A stretch of DNA of 64,000 bases from Epiperipatus broadwayi (lineage: Eukaryota > Onychophora > Udeonychophora > Euonychophora > Peripatidae), in NCBI GenBank assembly GCA_028023455.1, contig JAQFVV010013333.1, positions 1 through 64,000 on the forward strand, given 5' to 3'. The position numbers were made by a program, and so were the translations under genes. Positions 24,400 to 35,639 of this stretch are shown here, piece after piece (position 1 is the stretch's first letter; the number at the start of each line of letters is the position of its first letter). Under the pieces are notes generated by a model, which saw only the letters and a program-made list of their open reading frames with translations, had not been told where the DNA came from and did no database searches.

Positions 24400-25800
24400 G
24401 ATAATTGTTCATTATAATTACAGGTAGAAAGTACCTAAATATGATTTATTGTACATTCTCCTTTTTTTATGAGCTGTTGATATGTTTGGCTCATTTTTTT
24501 TTTTTTTATTGCTTTCTGTTTCAAATAAGAATTTCTGCAACTAAACTGACATGGTTCTTTCTTAACCATTTATCCATATTTAGGAATAATATTCTGAAAT
24601 AAGCATACACATTTTATAAAAAAATAATTATAAATGATGAACAAGTTCTTAATAATATTTTCATAAAACATGCTTTTAATTTAGGAAAATGCATTATACA
24701 AACTCTTAACATATTTTTACATAACCCAACTTTTAAATGTCAATTTTGATCAGCAAATTTAATGAATATTGTTGGATATACATAAATGAAATGTGGAGAA
24801 ATAATTTACTGACTTATTTCATGATATGTAAGATAAATCTATATATTAAGCTGGTTGCTAAAGCCTCATTCACAAAATTCATTAGGCACTAGATAAAACA
24901 CAAAATGTATCTTTCAATAATATACAAAAATACAAATAAACTAAATCAGTATATAGACAGCACCCTATTTATGAATGAGTTACATTTCAAAATAGGCCAA
25001 CAAGCATATTACCAAACACTGTTGAGTGGGAACTGTTAGGAGCATCTAAATGCGGCTTCTTGGCACTTAATGACATGCGTGTAAATGGAATATTCAATTT
25101 AGAAAACTGATTTGTAATTTATACAAATTAGGAAGGTGTGATAATTATTAGAAGTATTGTAATAAGATATATGATCTATTAAAAATTTGTATTAGGAAAA
25201 CAAAATGTATTAATATTTGTGTTTATTTAATATAAGAAGTAATTTTTTATTGAAATATTTAGATATTTTAGTAATTGTGACTCTTTTAAAATTAAGTGCA
25301 TCATATAATTATGATCATAAGATGGTTTTGTATTTACAAATGGACGATTTAATAACAAGCAACTAATTATTTGATTTTCATCTTCAGTTGGTTTTTTAAT
25401 AACGTTTTTCCAATTTTATTTCAGGACTAGTATCTAATATGAAATTTGCTTTTTCAAATACCCATAACAATATTTCAGAACATTACATGTGTAACTTTGA
25501 AACATTGTTCTTAAATTCTATAGCTTCTGTATTAATTTTTGTTTTCATTTCATTGTTCGTCAACTGTTTTATTTTACTATATAAAATAGTAATATGTGTA
25601 AGAATTTCATTATTCATATAATTTTCTTATATTAAATAAACACAAATATTAATACAAAAAATGGCAATTGTTATTTTGTTTTCTAAATACTAATTTTTAA
25701 CAGGTATAAGTGTCTGCACATATATCTTTTATAGTTATCACACCTTTCTAAATGTTGTTTGCATAAATTATAAGTTACCAATTTTTGAATTTGAAAATTC
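24400..25800. other. Non-coding interior of the second hAT
   Basis: Between the transposase N-terminal residues and the right terminal repeat the DNA is AT-rich with no further hAT motif. A minus-strand frame at 26,071-25,826 (81 codons, Cys-containing) lies just inside the right end, where a 5' leader would be. I do not recognise it. The stretch may contain a later insertion, but no boundaries are visible. Confidence 0.4.
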
Positions 25801-26572
25801 CATTATTAGAGAGACTTGTGCTCTGTTAGGTGTTGAGAACTGCATTTAGATTTTTGGAACTGTTGGTGTATAGACTAGGCATTGTTCTGCAGGGTTTCCA
25901 CAAGGCAGGAGATGTGCAACTCAAAATTCGGACTTGCGGCAGTATTACAAACCATTTTGACTTCACAGCAGTCTGTTTGTATATCTGAATATTCATAAGT
26001 ACGATGGCATCTGTACAGTGTGACTGTAGTTGAACAATTTGTTCAAAGCATGTGTCAAATGATTTTTTCATTTGAATGAATACAAATTTTTATTCATAGT
26101 AGAAAATTTATAAAAAAAAGTTAAAGAGGACCAATTTTCCAATTTTTTTTCGGGATCCCCACTTTTTAAGAACCACTGGTCTAGGAAATGGGATATGCAT
26201 TTACATTTTAAAGCTATTTTACAAAAGAATTGGAAGTAGGTAGCTATTTGCAGCTCTTTCCATATGACTAAGAATCTTATTTTTAATTTCTATGTTAAAA
26301 TTCTATAATATACATTAATGGTAAAAGTCAAAACAAAAAAAAAAAAAAACTTATAGATCTTGAAAAGAATTTGAGATATTGTATATTATATATGTATTTA
26401 AGATTATCAATACAACTCTGTATCAAAACATGACAAACTTAAGGAAAACTTGATTTTGCCAATATATATAGTTTTTAGATTTCTCAGTTATGCTTCGATT
26501 CATAACATTGTAGCATCACATATATACAAAATACAATACTTATATGTATATTAAATAATAATACGTTATAAA

Positions 26573-26708
26573 TTGTGCATTGTATATAAACAACAATCAT
26601 GCAAATAAATCAGCAAAAGTGATAATCAACAGCCATATCAAATGCAATTGACGTAGGTTTATTTAAGTTAACTCTACATACTTATGTGTTGTTTATATAC
26701 AATACTAT
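26573..26708. repeat. Small palindrome, about 135 bp
   Basis: TTGTATATAAACAACA near 26,580-26,596 faces TGTTGTTTATATACAA at 26,687-26,702, giving a stem of about 17 bp around a loop of about 90 bp. MITE-like; no target duplication could be fixed. Confidence 0.6.
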
Positions 26709-27612
26709 TAAATGTGGAATTTCTTATATATTTGTGAAGATGTGATATTTGTGTTCAGTAAGCAACAGACTAGTTTGAGATACTGTTGAAGTCTTTCATA
26801 CTTTTTTCAATGCTTAACTAGTCTAATGATATTAAAATATGATTACAAATGATATATTTATTAGTTGTATTACGGCTTTGTACATGTTATTAAATTGTTC
26901 ATAGTGCATATAAGTGCAACATTTGCGATTATGAAAAACATCGTATTGCAACATTTTTAGGTAATGTTCTGGTAATGAGAAATAGAACCCCCTATGTTCT
27001 ATTCCAAAAGTCTTCTGCACAACTGTAACCATGAAAATATATTTATCTTTGAAATGTTTCATGTTAAAAACATTTGCAGTGATGACTTACAATTGAAAAT
27101 AATTCTTTTTTTTTTTAACTATCATGAAAATGCAATTTATAATTGTCTAAATTTAATATGTATTTCACTTTTCATAAATATTTGTTTCTCAGATCAAAGT
27201 AAATTTTTTATTAAATTTAAATATTTAAAATGTAATATTTATTTGACACTAAATACAATATTACTTTTAAAATAAAAAATATAATTATATTAATAAGTTC
27301 TAATATTTGTAAATAATTCTTGTTACATTAATAGTAAGTTATCTGTAGTGTACATACTTATACTTTTTTTAAGCTAGAATTTTATTTTGAATGAAAAAAA
27401 ATTTTTTTTTTTTTTTGAAACTACCTTGTAATATTTAAATTTCCAAATAATTTTTTTGCTGAAACTTGATAGCATTATGTGAATCAAACAATCTGTTAAT
27501 GCATGTATTTATTTTTAAATTACAATATAATCGTTTGAATTATATATTCTTAAGCCTGATTTGGAAAATACTTGATAGATGCCACTATTATAAGTTATTT
27601 TTATTTTAGTAT

Positions 27613-27642
27613 GAATCTTTTTTTTGTTAAAAAAAAAGATTC
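27613..27642. repeat. Near-perfect 30-bp hairpin
   Basis: GAATC followed by eight T, then GTT, then an A run ending in GATTC. The arms pair along about 13 bases with a tiny loop. Too short to call a terminator or microRNA. Confidence 0.7.
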
Positions 27643-28004
27643 ACAAAAAGATTAATTAGTGTTTTGTATAGTAAAATTATGATTAAGCGATAAATAAGGC
27701 TTGAATGCGAAAAGGAATAGATGACAGAGTCTAACCAATCTCAATAATTTAGCTACAAGGTTTATTGATATTATTTACTTGTTTTACTTAAGCATGATTT
27801 GTATTGAGTGCAGTTTCTCTCCTTTTTTAATCTTCACATTTGATAAAGTTTAATTAAAAATATAAATAAATATATTTACTTATAGAAATATATTAATTGT
27901 AGATTACTTATTACTTGAGATAAATTGTTTTATAGCACTGCAAATAACTTACATTTATATTTTTATGCTAATGTCTAATGCCATTTTTTGCAATTTCATT
28001 ACGT

Positions 28005-28315
28005 ATATGCCATAGTTGTCAGGTGGTATTATTGCTTAATAAATCTTTTCTGTTCCAGTCAAATATCCCCAGGCTACTTTTTAGTGTATGGCTTGGTATC
28101 TATAAGGAGTTTTTGGATTTTTGAACAGCACACTTGGACCTTTTGGATCTAATGTAATTTTCCTCTCACCAGCCATTTTTGTTATACTATCAACCTACCA
28201 GCCCAAATTGAAAAACATTTTTTTTCAATCCAAGATAATTTGCTTGTATACTTACATAGAACTGAAAACAATTCAATTTCTATATATTATGGTAACCTCA
28301 GTTTTTAAATAATCT
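28005..28315 (-). repeat. Repeat A copy 2
   Basis: It matches copy 3 downstream in the same orientation: CAGGTGGTA, GCTTAATAAATC, AAATATCCCCAGGCTA, TGGCTT, GGAGTTTTTGGATTTTT, CTTGGACC, AATTGAAAAAC, ACATAGAACTGAAAAC and TATATATTATGGTAACCTCA. The short 63-codon frame at 28,121-28,312 is a by-product of this repeat and has no match in the other copies. Confidence 0.75.
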
Positions 28316-28369
28316 TAAAAATCTTTAGTCTTTATTTTTTTTGCTTATACCTTTTTTCTATCTAATAGT

Positions 28370-28745
28370 AATTTCATACAATCTCATTGTGTTTATACCA
28401 TTTAGTGTATACTTTAGTAATCAATAGATGCCAGGTGGTACTGCTTAAGAAATCCTTATCTAATGCTATCCCATTAAAATATCCCTAGACTAGTTTCTGG
28501 CTTATGGCTTTTATTAGTGGGGAGCTTTTGGATTTTTTGAATAGTTTTCTTGAACCCTTTTGAATCTAATGCATTCTCCCTCTATCAACTACTTTTTATT
28601 TTTTGTCATACTCTCGAGCTATTGATCCTAATTGAAAAACGTGTAAATTTTTTCAAGTCAAGCTAATTTCCTTGCAATGTTATATAGAACTGAAACCAGT
28701 TCAGTTTTTATATATTATGGTTAGCTCAATTTTTTAATAACTATA
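28370..28745 (-). repeat. Repeat A copy 3
   Basis: Direct repeat of copy 2, about 400 bp further on, and slightly longer at its outer side. AGTAATCAATAGATGCC is the reverse complement of the conserved GCAT-CCATTGATTACTCT box. TAGTTTCTGGCTTATGGCTT matches, in reverse complement, AAGCCACAAGCTAGAAACTA at 32,271-32,291. Confidence 0.75.
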
Positions 28746-28995
28746 GCTTAATAGTATAATAAAAAATGAAAAGTGACCACTAAAGAAAAAAAGTGAAGTA
28801 GACTTAAAAATCCAAGTTCAAAAATCTAAAAGCTTCTCATTGATAAAAGTCATAAGCTAGAAAATAATTTGGAGATATTGGGATGGGGTAGTACTAGATC
28901 ATGATTTATTATTTGACCTAAATATAGTAAGAATGAAAAAAATGCTATTAGATAAAAAAGTGTAAGCAAAGATTATGCGATGTCTTATTGGTTTA
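28746..28995 (+). repeat. Repeat A copy 4 (inverted relative to copies 2-3)
   Basis: TAATAGTATAATAAAA, AAAAATCCAAG, CTTCTCATTGATAAAAGTCA, TAAGCTAGAAAATAATTTGG and GAGATATTGGGATG are shared with copy 5 in the same orientation and with copies 2 and 3 in reverse complement. It abuts copy 3 head to head, making a large imperfect inverted repeat. Confidence 0.75.
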
Positions 28996-29019
28996 ACATC
29001 AATACTGACCTAAAATAAA

Positions 29020-29425
29020 AATGCCTAAGTTAATAAAAAACTGAGATTATCATAATATATAGGAATTGAACTGCTTTCAGTTCTATATATCTATACAAGT
29101 AAATTGACTTGGTTTAAAGAAAAAGACAGATTTTTTGATTTGTGCTGATAACCTTGATAGTATAATAAAAAGTAAAAAGGAGTTGCTAGAAAAAAAAGTG
29201 CATTGTTCAAAAATCCCAAAGTTCCTCTGATGAAAGCCATAAGCTAGAAAATAGTTTGGGGATATTTGGATGAGACAGTAATAGATAAGGATTTTATAAG
29301 CACTGCCATCTATTGATTATTAAAACTTATATTAGATGGCGTAAATGTAATAATATTGGAATAAATTGCTATCAGATAACAAGTGTAAGCAAACATCATG
29401 TGATGTCTTGTTGGTCGTTATATAT
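29020..29425 (+). repeat. Repeat A copy 5
   Basis: The most complete copy of this cluster. It has ACTGAGATTATCATAATATA, TTTCAGTTCTATATATC, GATAGTATAATAAAAAG, TGATGAAAGCCATAAGCTAG, GGGGATATTTGGATGAGACA and CCATCTATTGATTATT. TGTAAGCAAACATCATGTGA with GATGTCTTGTTGG at its end is also shared with copy 4 (28,965-28,995). Confidence 0.75.
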
Positions 29426-31775
29426 GTGTGCGCGTATTATAAGCTACACATGTATTAATTTATACTGAACATCTATTAACAATTTTGTGTTTTTTTTTTA
29501 ATACATTCAAAGTAACTGCTACAATTGAAAATATGATATCCATTTTTATTAACATTGATTACAGGGAGAATAATTATAATTTTATTATTTAATGATTGGA
29601 AATGTTTTTTAAGCACATACAAAAACCTTGTACTTAAAAAATATATCTAGTTTTTATTATTTGTGTGTGTTTATATGATTATATATATAAATCAGTACAC
29701 ATTGGTTTTTAATGTTACCTTTACTGTTACTTTGAATCCAATATCCCATCTTAAATTTGATTAACTATAATTTGTATGAAGTTATTTTTTATAAGCATTT
29801 CTATTATTATTGTGTGTATAATTTTTAATTTTCATTATTTTCACTACTTTTTTATCAGTGTGTATTTATTCACACACAGCGCAAAAACCAAACAAAAAAA
29901 AAAGAGAAAATCTCTCTACACTTGAAGCTCTCTATTCTATTTAGAATGATAATTATTGTAAAAAAGATAACCATTGCTATTATTTCATATGATGATTGAG
30001 ATTAACGCTAAACAGTGAAAAGCTGCTGAATAATCTTTGATATGTATGACTAATAACAAATGAAAATATTTTGCAACTTGAAGATCACTAATTATATAAC
30101 TTATGATAAATTAATCATGTTTTCTTTTACTTCATTTCCAATATTTTATATCAAAAGTTGATTGGTATTGCTTAAATATTAAAAGTGGAGCCAGTGGTGA
30201 TTCCAAATGAATCATACCATGTTCGTATGAATGAATAAAGAAGTTTATTTGGAAATTTATATCCCTCACCATCAAACTTAGTTGTCATCATAAAACTCTA
30301 TGCTTCAGTTGCTCATGCCCAAGGTATTATTTGGCAATCTGGAAGTTATACTATTTCAAACTCTTAAATTTGACCATCATAAACATTATTGTATTCTGAT
30401 CATTTGTCAAAATCTGGATTATTATGACAGTACTAGCTTATTGTAATCTAAATTCTTGTTTAAAAAAACAATATTTATGAAATAGAAATCACTTTTTTAG
30501 TGATTCTCCATTTGCTCATTTCCAGGAAATCTTTTCACCTAATTCAGACTACAACAATTAAGAAATGCATATTTCACAGATTTCATGTTTTTTTTTCAGG
30601 TAAGCTTCAACTTTATTTGACAAAAATCAAAGGCAAGATTATCTCAATCATAAGGTATGGTTTTTATTTCTGATACTTCATTGAGCAATAGTCAAACTTC
30701 TGATTTTCCTGTCAACTCTTATAAGAGAAGGAAGATAGTGTTAAAATTGATAAATTTTGCATTTTATTATTTAGCACAGAGAAGGCACATATTTTTAAAT
30801 TGAAATTAAAATATGTATTAAAGCACAGATTTATATATTGGATAAATAAAAAAAAAATGTCCTGTATATATAAAACACTAGACTAATATAAGAAGTAACA
30901 GTCTAAAGAACTTGAAATATATCGCAATTAATTCTGTAATTATTTTCTTGCTTTTCCATTTAATTTCTCCCACACCAGATTTTCTGGTTCTTTGACTAAT
31001 TGCTAATATTTCTTCTATAAAACATCAGAGGAAACTTACCACCCAGTTTTGTTTCTCATGTATATTGCTTCTTCAAAACAAGTTCCAGTCTATAATCTTA
31101 TATAGCTTGTTTGAAATATAAATACATTTTGAATATATTCTTAGGTTTATCAAATTCTCCAAATCTATTTACTTTAAGCTAAAATATAAGGCATGGATTT
31201 TCTTTTCTTTGATTATGATAGTTCAGAAATGCTTAATAATAATTTAAACCAGATTAATGATCTCTTTTAGTCAACTTTATCTGAGTGAAATTTTATCACT
31301 TTTAGAAGTAATCAGGTTATTACTAGATTTTGCAAGATTATTCCATAGTTTATCAACTTACTATGTCCTATAATAGATTTTATTAAAGATTCATAGGAAG
31401 GAGGATATATTAATCATCACTGATCAAGCAGGCAACATTATCTCTGGGCAATTTGTTGCTGTTGATTTAATTACTTGATTTAAAAGTTAATGTAAATCTT
31501 TAATTTTTTCAGTGGCTGTAGAATGTAGCCATATCTTATTAAAATTATATTGATTATTTCATATACTATTCTGATATAAATTTTAGATTTGTGATTAGTT
31601 GAAATAAGAATTTTGTATTAAATTACACTATTGAATGATAACCATGTTTTAATATAATTTTGATGAAATAATTTGTTTTCTTGATTAATAATTTGCATAA
31701 ATTGCTTAATCTTATTTTGAAAGTTTCTTCCCATCCAATTACTAAACCAATCTTTATAAATCTTTCTCCTGAATT
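29426..31775. other. AT-rich stretch without recognisable features
   Basis: No coding motif, terminal repeat or tandem array was found. The sequence around 30,140-30,660 is slightly less AT-biased but has no open frame worth reporting. Confidence 0.5.
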
Positions 31776-31779
31776 AAAA

Positions 31780-32410
31780 ATCAAGTATCACTGGTTATTA
31801 AACCACTAAACATCATGATTACCATTTCATATGCGTACTCAAGCTGTTAAAGCAGAGGCAAAATTCTCCATTCAGTAGTGCCATCCAGTGCAAATTAGAG
31901 TAATCAATTTGCATCCATTGATTACTCTGGGTGTCACTACTATCTGGAGAGTTTTGTCTCTGCTTTAACAGCTTGTGTAAGCATATGAAATGGTGATCAT
32001 ATGATGTTTAAAGGTTTAATACCAATCCTGTCCAATGGAATGATCATGACTGGTTATTAAAGAACTAAAGACACCAAAATGTATAGATACTGAACTAGGT
32101 TCAGATCTATATGATAATACAAGCAGCTTGGATTGAAAACTTTATTGTGTTTTTATTTTGGATTCATAGCTTTATAGTTAACTAAAAAGTGTCTACTAAA
32201 GAGTTGCACTAGATCCTAAGATTTTAGGTGCAGTGCTGTCAGATCCAAGGCTTCTCACTAATGAAAGCCACAAGCTAGAAACTAGTCAGGATATTGGATT
32301 AGTAGGCACTAAATAGGGATTTTATGCATAAACCTTGCATGCATTGATTACTCTAGATTGCACTGTGTGGTACTACAATATAAAGATTTTTGCCTCTGCT
32401 TTGTCATTCA
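31780..32410 (+). repeat. Repeat A copy 6 with tight foldback head
   Basis: The first 270 bp form a palindrome: GGTTATTAAACCACTAAACA at 31,793 pairs with TGTTTAAAGGTTTAATACC near 32,006, CATTTCATATGCG pairs with GCATATGAAATGG near 31,981, and AGCTGTTAAAGCAGAGGCAA at 31,842 pairs with TTGTCTCTGCTTTAACAGCT at 31,955. The loop is built on GAGTAATCA / TGATTACTCT. The remainder (32,080-32,405) is the body seen in the other copies and ends with TTTTGCCTCTGCTTT, so the GCAGAGGCAAAA terminus occurs three times here. No protein can be read. This is the best preserved copy and the natural seed for a consensus. Confidence 0.8.
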
Positions 32411-33172
32411 TTGATTATGTTAATCATTTAACAGACTTCTGTAAATTATAAAAATATCTTCTTTTCTCTATAATCATCTTAGTCTTTATTGAATCTTTTT
32501 GTTTTATGATTTTTCCCTTTATAATATCAATGTTTATAGTAGCATTTACTCTTATAATAATAATAATGATAGATTCCATGAATTATTTTTCATTATACTT
32601 CATAAATATACTAATTCATTCATCTCTTAGAATGTCATGATTAACTTTTACTGACAATGTAATTATTCTTTTTATTGCTTTTTCACTCCAAATACTACAA
32701 GGTTTTTTTTACTTTTACTAATAACCAAGTTTTTACTTTTAATATTAATCAAATAATACTTGTGCTTTCACAAGCATATCTATTAATCAGAACATTTACA
32801 AAAAAATAATCCATGCATAGGCTCAGGCAGCCACAAATAAATACTTTAATTCAAAATTTCATTATTTTGTCCATATTGTTATATGCCTTTTCTAATTCCA
32901 CAAATACTGCAAAATACTTTTATGAAAATCTCAGCATTTATATAATTTTTCCAGGCAAAAAACATGAATAATGCAATATTTTGTGATATAAAAATGTCGC
33001 TTCTGCTTTTTCAAGTGCACTTTGTGCATGTATAAATTTTAAATGTTGATGCAAATTATTTTTATCAATTTTGCATAATGGTTGAAATAAAACATTCAAG
33101 CAATACACTGGAATTACTGTCAATGAATAGTTTACATATCTGCATTATATCCTTTGATATATTATATACTAA
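32411..33172. other. AT-rich stretch without recognisable features
   Basis: The minus-strand frame 33,123-32,938 (61 codons) has a protein-like mix (Cys, His) but no motif I can name. Confidence 0.5.
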
Positions 33173-33344
33173 CTAGAAATTTAGCTCATTTTTCAATTTT
33201 TTGATTGCATATGTCTGACTGATAAGAATAATTATCACCCAGTTACATGTGAACCTCTCAGCTTTTTTTATGAACCTATTATAAAAAAAAAAATTACTGT
33301 TAGAAAATGATTTTTTTAAAAATTCATTAAAGTCACAACCAGAA

Positions 33345-33695
33345 CTGGACTGGCTTTTCTCATAAAGAACCTGGCTGCAATGTTTTCCTGAAGGTGATGA
33401 TGGTGTTCTAGTGGTATTTTTATATTGGACTATTTTCATCATCTAATATGTGTATTGAATGTCTTTAGAAAAATTTAACTTTATTTAAATATTCCAAATA
33501 TATTCAACTGTTAGTACTACTAACAGTTGAATATATTTGGAATATTTAAATAAAGTTACATTTTTCTAAAGACATTCAATACTAACAGTTGAATGTATTT
33601 GGAATATTTAAATAAAGTTACATTTTTCTAAAGACATTCAATACACATATTAAGTGATGGAAATAGTCCAATATAAAAATACAGCCTGGCTGCAA
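33345..33695. repeat. Foldback repeat B, copy 1, with duplicated right arm
   Basis: The left arm 33,450-33,514 pairs with 33,519-33,581, and a second direct copy of that right arm follows at 33,583-33,645 (62-bp spacing, nearly identical). Flanks extend the pairing: TATTGGACTATTTTCATC at 33,422 with GATGGAAATAGTCCAATATA near 33,656, and ACCTGGCTGCAA near 33,370 with a second ACAGCCTGGCTGCAA near 33,681, the latter in direct orientation. A minus-strand 89-codon frame at 33,173-33,442 overlaps the left flank and has no recognisable domain. The near identity of the two right arms shows recent duplication or conversion. Confidence 0.8.
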
Positions 33696-35437
33696 GTATT
33701 TCTAGAACTCAAACAAAATTTCAAATGAAAGAATTAAACTTAAGTAGGAATACTAATTACAGATAATAATTTTTGTAAATAAAATTATACATATATCATA
33801 AGTAGTATTAAATATATCTCATTATAAAGATTAAATAGTTTATAAATAATATGACATTTAAAGCAAAAAAAAAAGTGTCTTTTATTATTATTTCATTGGT
33901 AATATTAGAAAAAATGACAATTTTTTTATGATATTCACATGATGTAGAGGTGAAATAATTTTCAATAAACTTTCCTACTAAAAACTGTTATTAAAAAAAA
34001 TATAATGATTCATTCAGAAAAAGTTTGTTATAATTGTTAACTAATATATATTCCATCCTAGAAATAGTTTGCAACTTCTTCATTCAAAATAATTTTTTTT
34101 ATTGATTTTACATTTTTATAAAATATGTAATCTCATGATAGTTATTCTAATTGTATTTTAATTGTTTCTATTAAAATCTGAAGTAATTCTAGATACATTT
34201 TTGAATCTTTTATTGTAGATTACCTTCACTAATTAACATATTTAAAAAATTGCATTTAAATTCTACAGAATCCTTTAACATTTAATCTGACAATTCAGAA
34301 ATAATCTTTTTTTTTGTCATTTTAATATTTTTTTTTAAAATTAAATGCTGAATTGAATAAAATTGTTTTTGTTTGTGTTAAGTTGTTGTTCTTGTTTATT
34401 TTAAATAATATAGTAGTCCTATGGTTAAACTTAATATGAACGACATTATTTGTAATGAATCTAATTATTATAGTTATAACAATTGATTTTGATTCCTTAA
34501 TGAATATCACAATATTTGCATGCCTCTTTATAATTTCCTATTTATCCATAAAATTGTATTATCAAAAGTGCAGTTTAGATTATAATTCTTATCAAGCAAC
34601 ATCATAAAATTTGTAGGTGAAATTATTTTATCATTAGAAAATATTCTGAATCCCAACATTTTTAATATATTAATCAGCTATGAAGTTATTTTTTATTGTT
34701 AGGAATAATTTTAAAATCGTCATTAGAGAAGATAAGATCTTGTTTAAGTTCAATTTCTGAGACATGATAATCTAAATTTATTATTTTAAATATTTATTTA
34801 CAAGTCTGGGTTTGTTTTTTTAGATAATTTTGGCTGTGATATGTATTGTTTCATTAAAATCATATTTCCACAAGACTTGCCAAACTTCTAAATGAAAATG
34901 TATTACTTCACAAAAGTCGATGCTTTTTTTTTTGTTTCACTTTTTTTCTTCTACAGTTTCAAAATTTTATCTGTTTGGTTAATTTTTATCTTGCTTGATT
35001 CATTTCTATTTTTTTTCACAGCATTTTGATTATAAAGTGATACTTTTTTCATATCAGCTTTTTTTTTATTTTTATTAATTACCAAATTGTTTTCTTCTTG
35101 TGAAATATATTTTACAATCATGGAAACAATTGTGGCTGTGAATAATATTTTTGTAATATATTTTTCATTAAACCAATCTCATGCAAGATCAGAACTGGTT
35201 TCTATCCACTTTTAATATCTTGTGGAGGAAGATATCACAAACATATGATCAAAGATGTATGATCCCCAAAATGCACAATTTGTCCTGAACCAGTACTCAT
35301 CAGTTGGTCCAGATAAAATATCTTACACATATCTTTATCATTATTTAATATATATAGATAGAAAATTACTACAGTTTAATTAATAAGGGTCAAACTTGTT
35401 GCCCTCACAACTTTGACACAAACGACTTAATGGAAAT
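33696..35437. other. AT-rich stretch without recognisable features
   Basis: Long runs of T and A and no supported frame. The 62-codon minus-strand frame 34,510-34,322 is AT-driven. It may share weak similarity with 45,500-46,100 downstream of repeat B copy 2, but I could not align it confidently by eye. Confidence 0.4.
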
Positions 35438-35639
35438 AAATTAATAATTTTTATTAGTCATTCATTAAACTAAAGATTATCCATCACACATAATTTTCAA
35501 GTCTTTGGTCATTCATTCTTCTACAAGATGTTAAGTCCCTATCCTGGGTGAGAGTGTTATAGTGAATATGACACTACAGAAATATTATTTATTATTGGAT
35601 AATCTCTAGTCTAATGAATGACTATTAAAAATTATTAAT
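35438..35639. mobile_element. MITE-like palindrome, about 200 bp
   Basis: TTAATAATTTTTATTAGTCA then TTCATTAAACTAAAGATTAT (35,441-35,480) pairs with ATAATCTCTAGTCTAATGAA then TGACTATTAAAAATTATTAA (35,596-35,637), giving inverted termini of about 42 bp around a unique centre of about 115 bp. Non-coding. Family unknown; a TA target cannot be proven because the flanks are themselves AT-rich. Confidence 0.7.

Larger units (their letters stand above)
22586..26178 (-). mobile_element. Second hAT transposon, dead, with both terminal repeats
   Basis: The left end starts CAGTGGTTAAACTTTTTTAG at 22,586. The reverse complement of the right end starts CAGTGGTTCTTAAAAAGTGG at 26,178. Both continue into a GGGGATC-type motif 40-60 bp in (GATCCCC near 22,640; GGGATCCCC near 26,152). 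CAGTGGTTCTxAA is the classic hAT terminus. Flanking 8-mers ATCTAAGG (22,578-22,585) and GTCTAGGA (26,179-26,186) match at 5 of 8 positions, a weak but compatible target-site duplication. The transposase relic lies on the minus strand. At about 3.6 kb the element is larger than the coding part needs, because 24,400-25,800 is non-coding and AT-rich. Confidence 0.85.
26179..28005. other. AT-rich stretch with two small hairpins
   Basis: It contains the hairpins at 26,573-26,708 and 27,613-27,642. The overlapping frames at 26,832-27,062 (minus) and 26,994-27,275 (plus) have no family motif. Confidence 0.5.

Noticed and set aside
25826-26071. 81-codon minus-strand frame near the right end of the second hAT
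   Set aside because: It lies directly behind the terminal repeat, upstream of the recognised transposase, and shows no BED finger or other hAT motif. It could be leader sequence, but it is not supported as a gene.
29440-29470. TGTGTGCGCG string as a possible microsatellite or Z-DNA site
   Set aside because: Only a handful of alternating bases, too short to matter.
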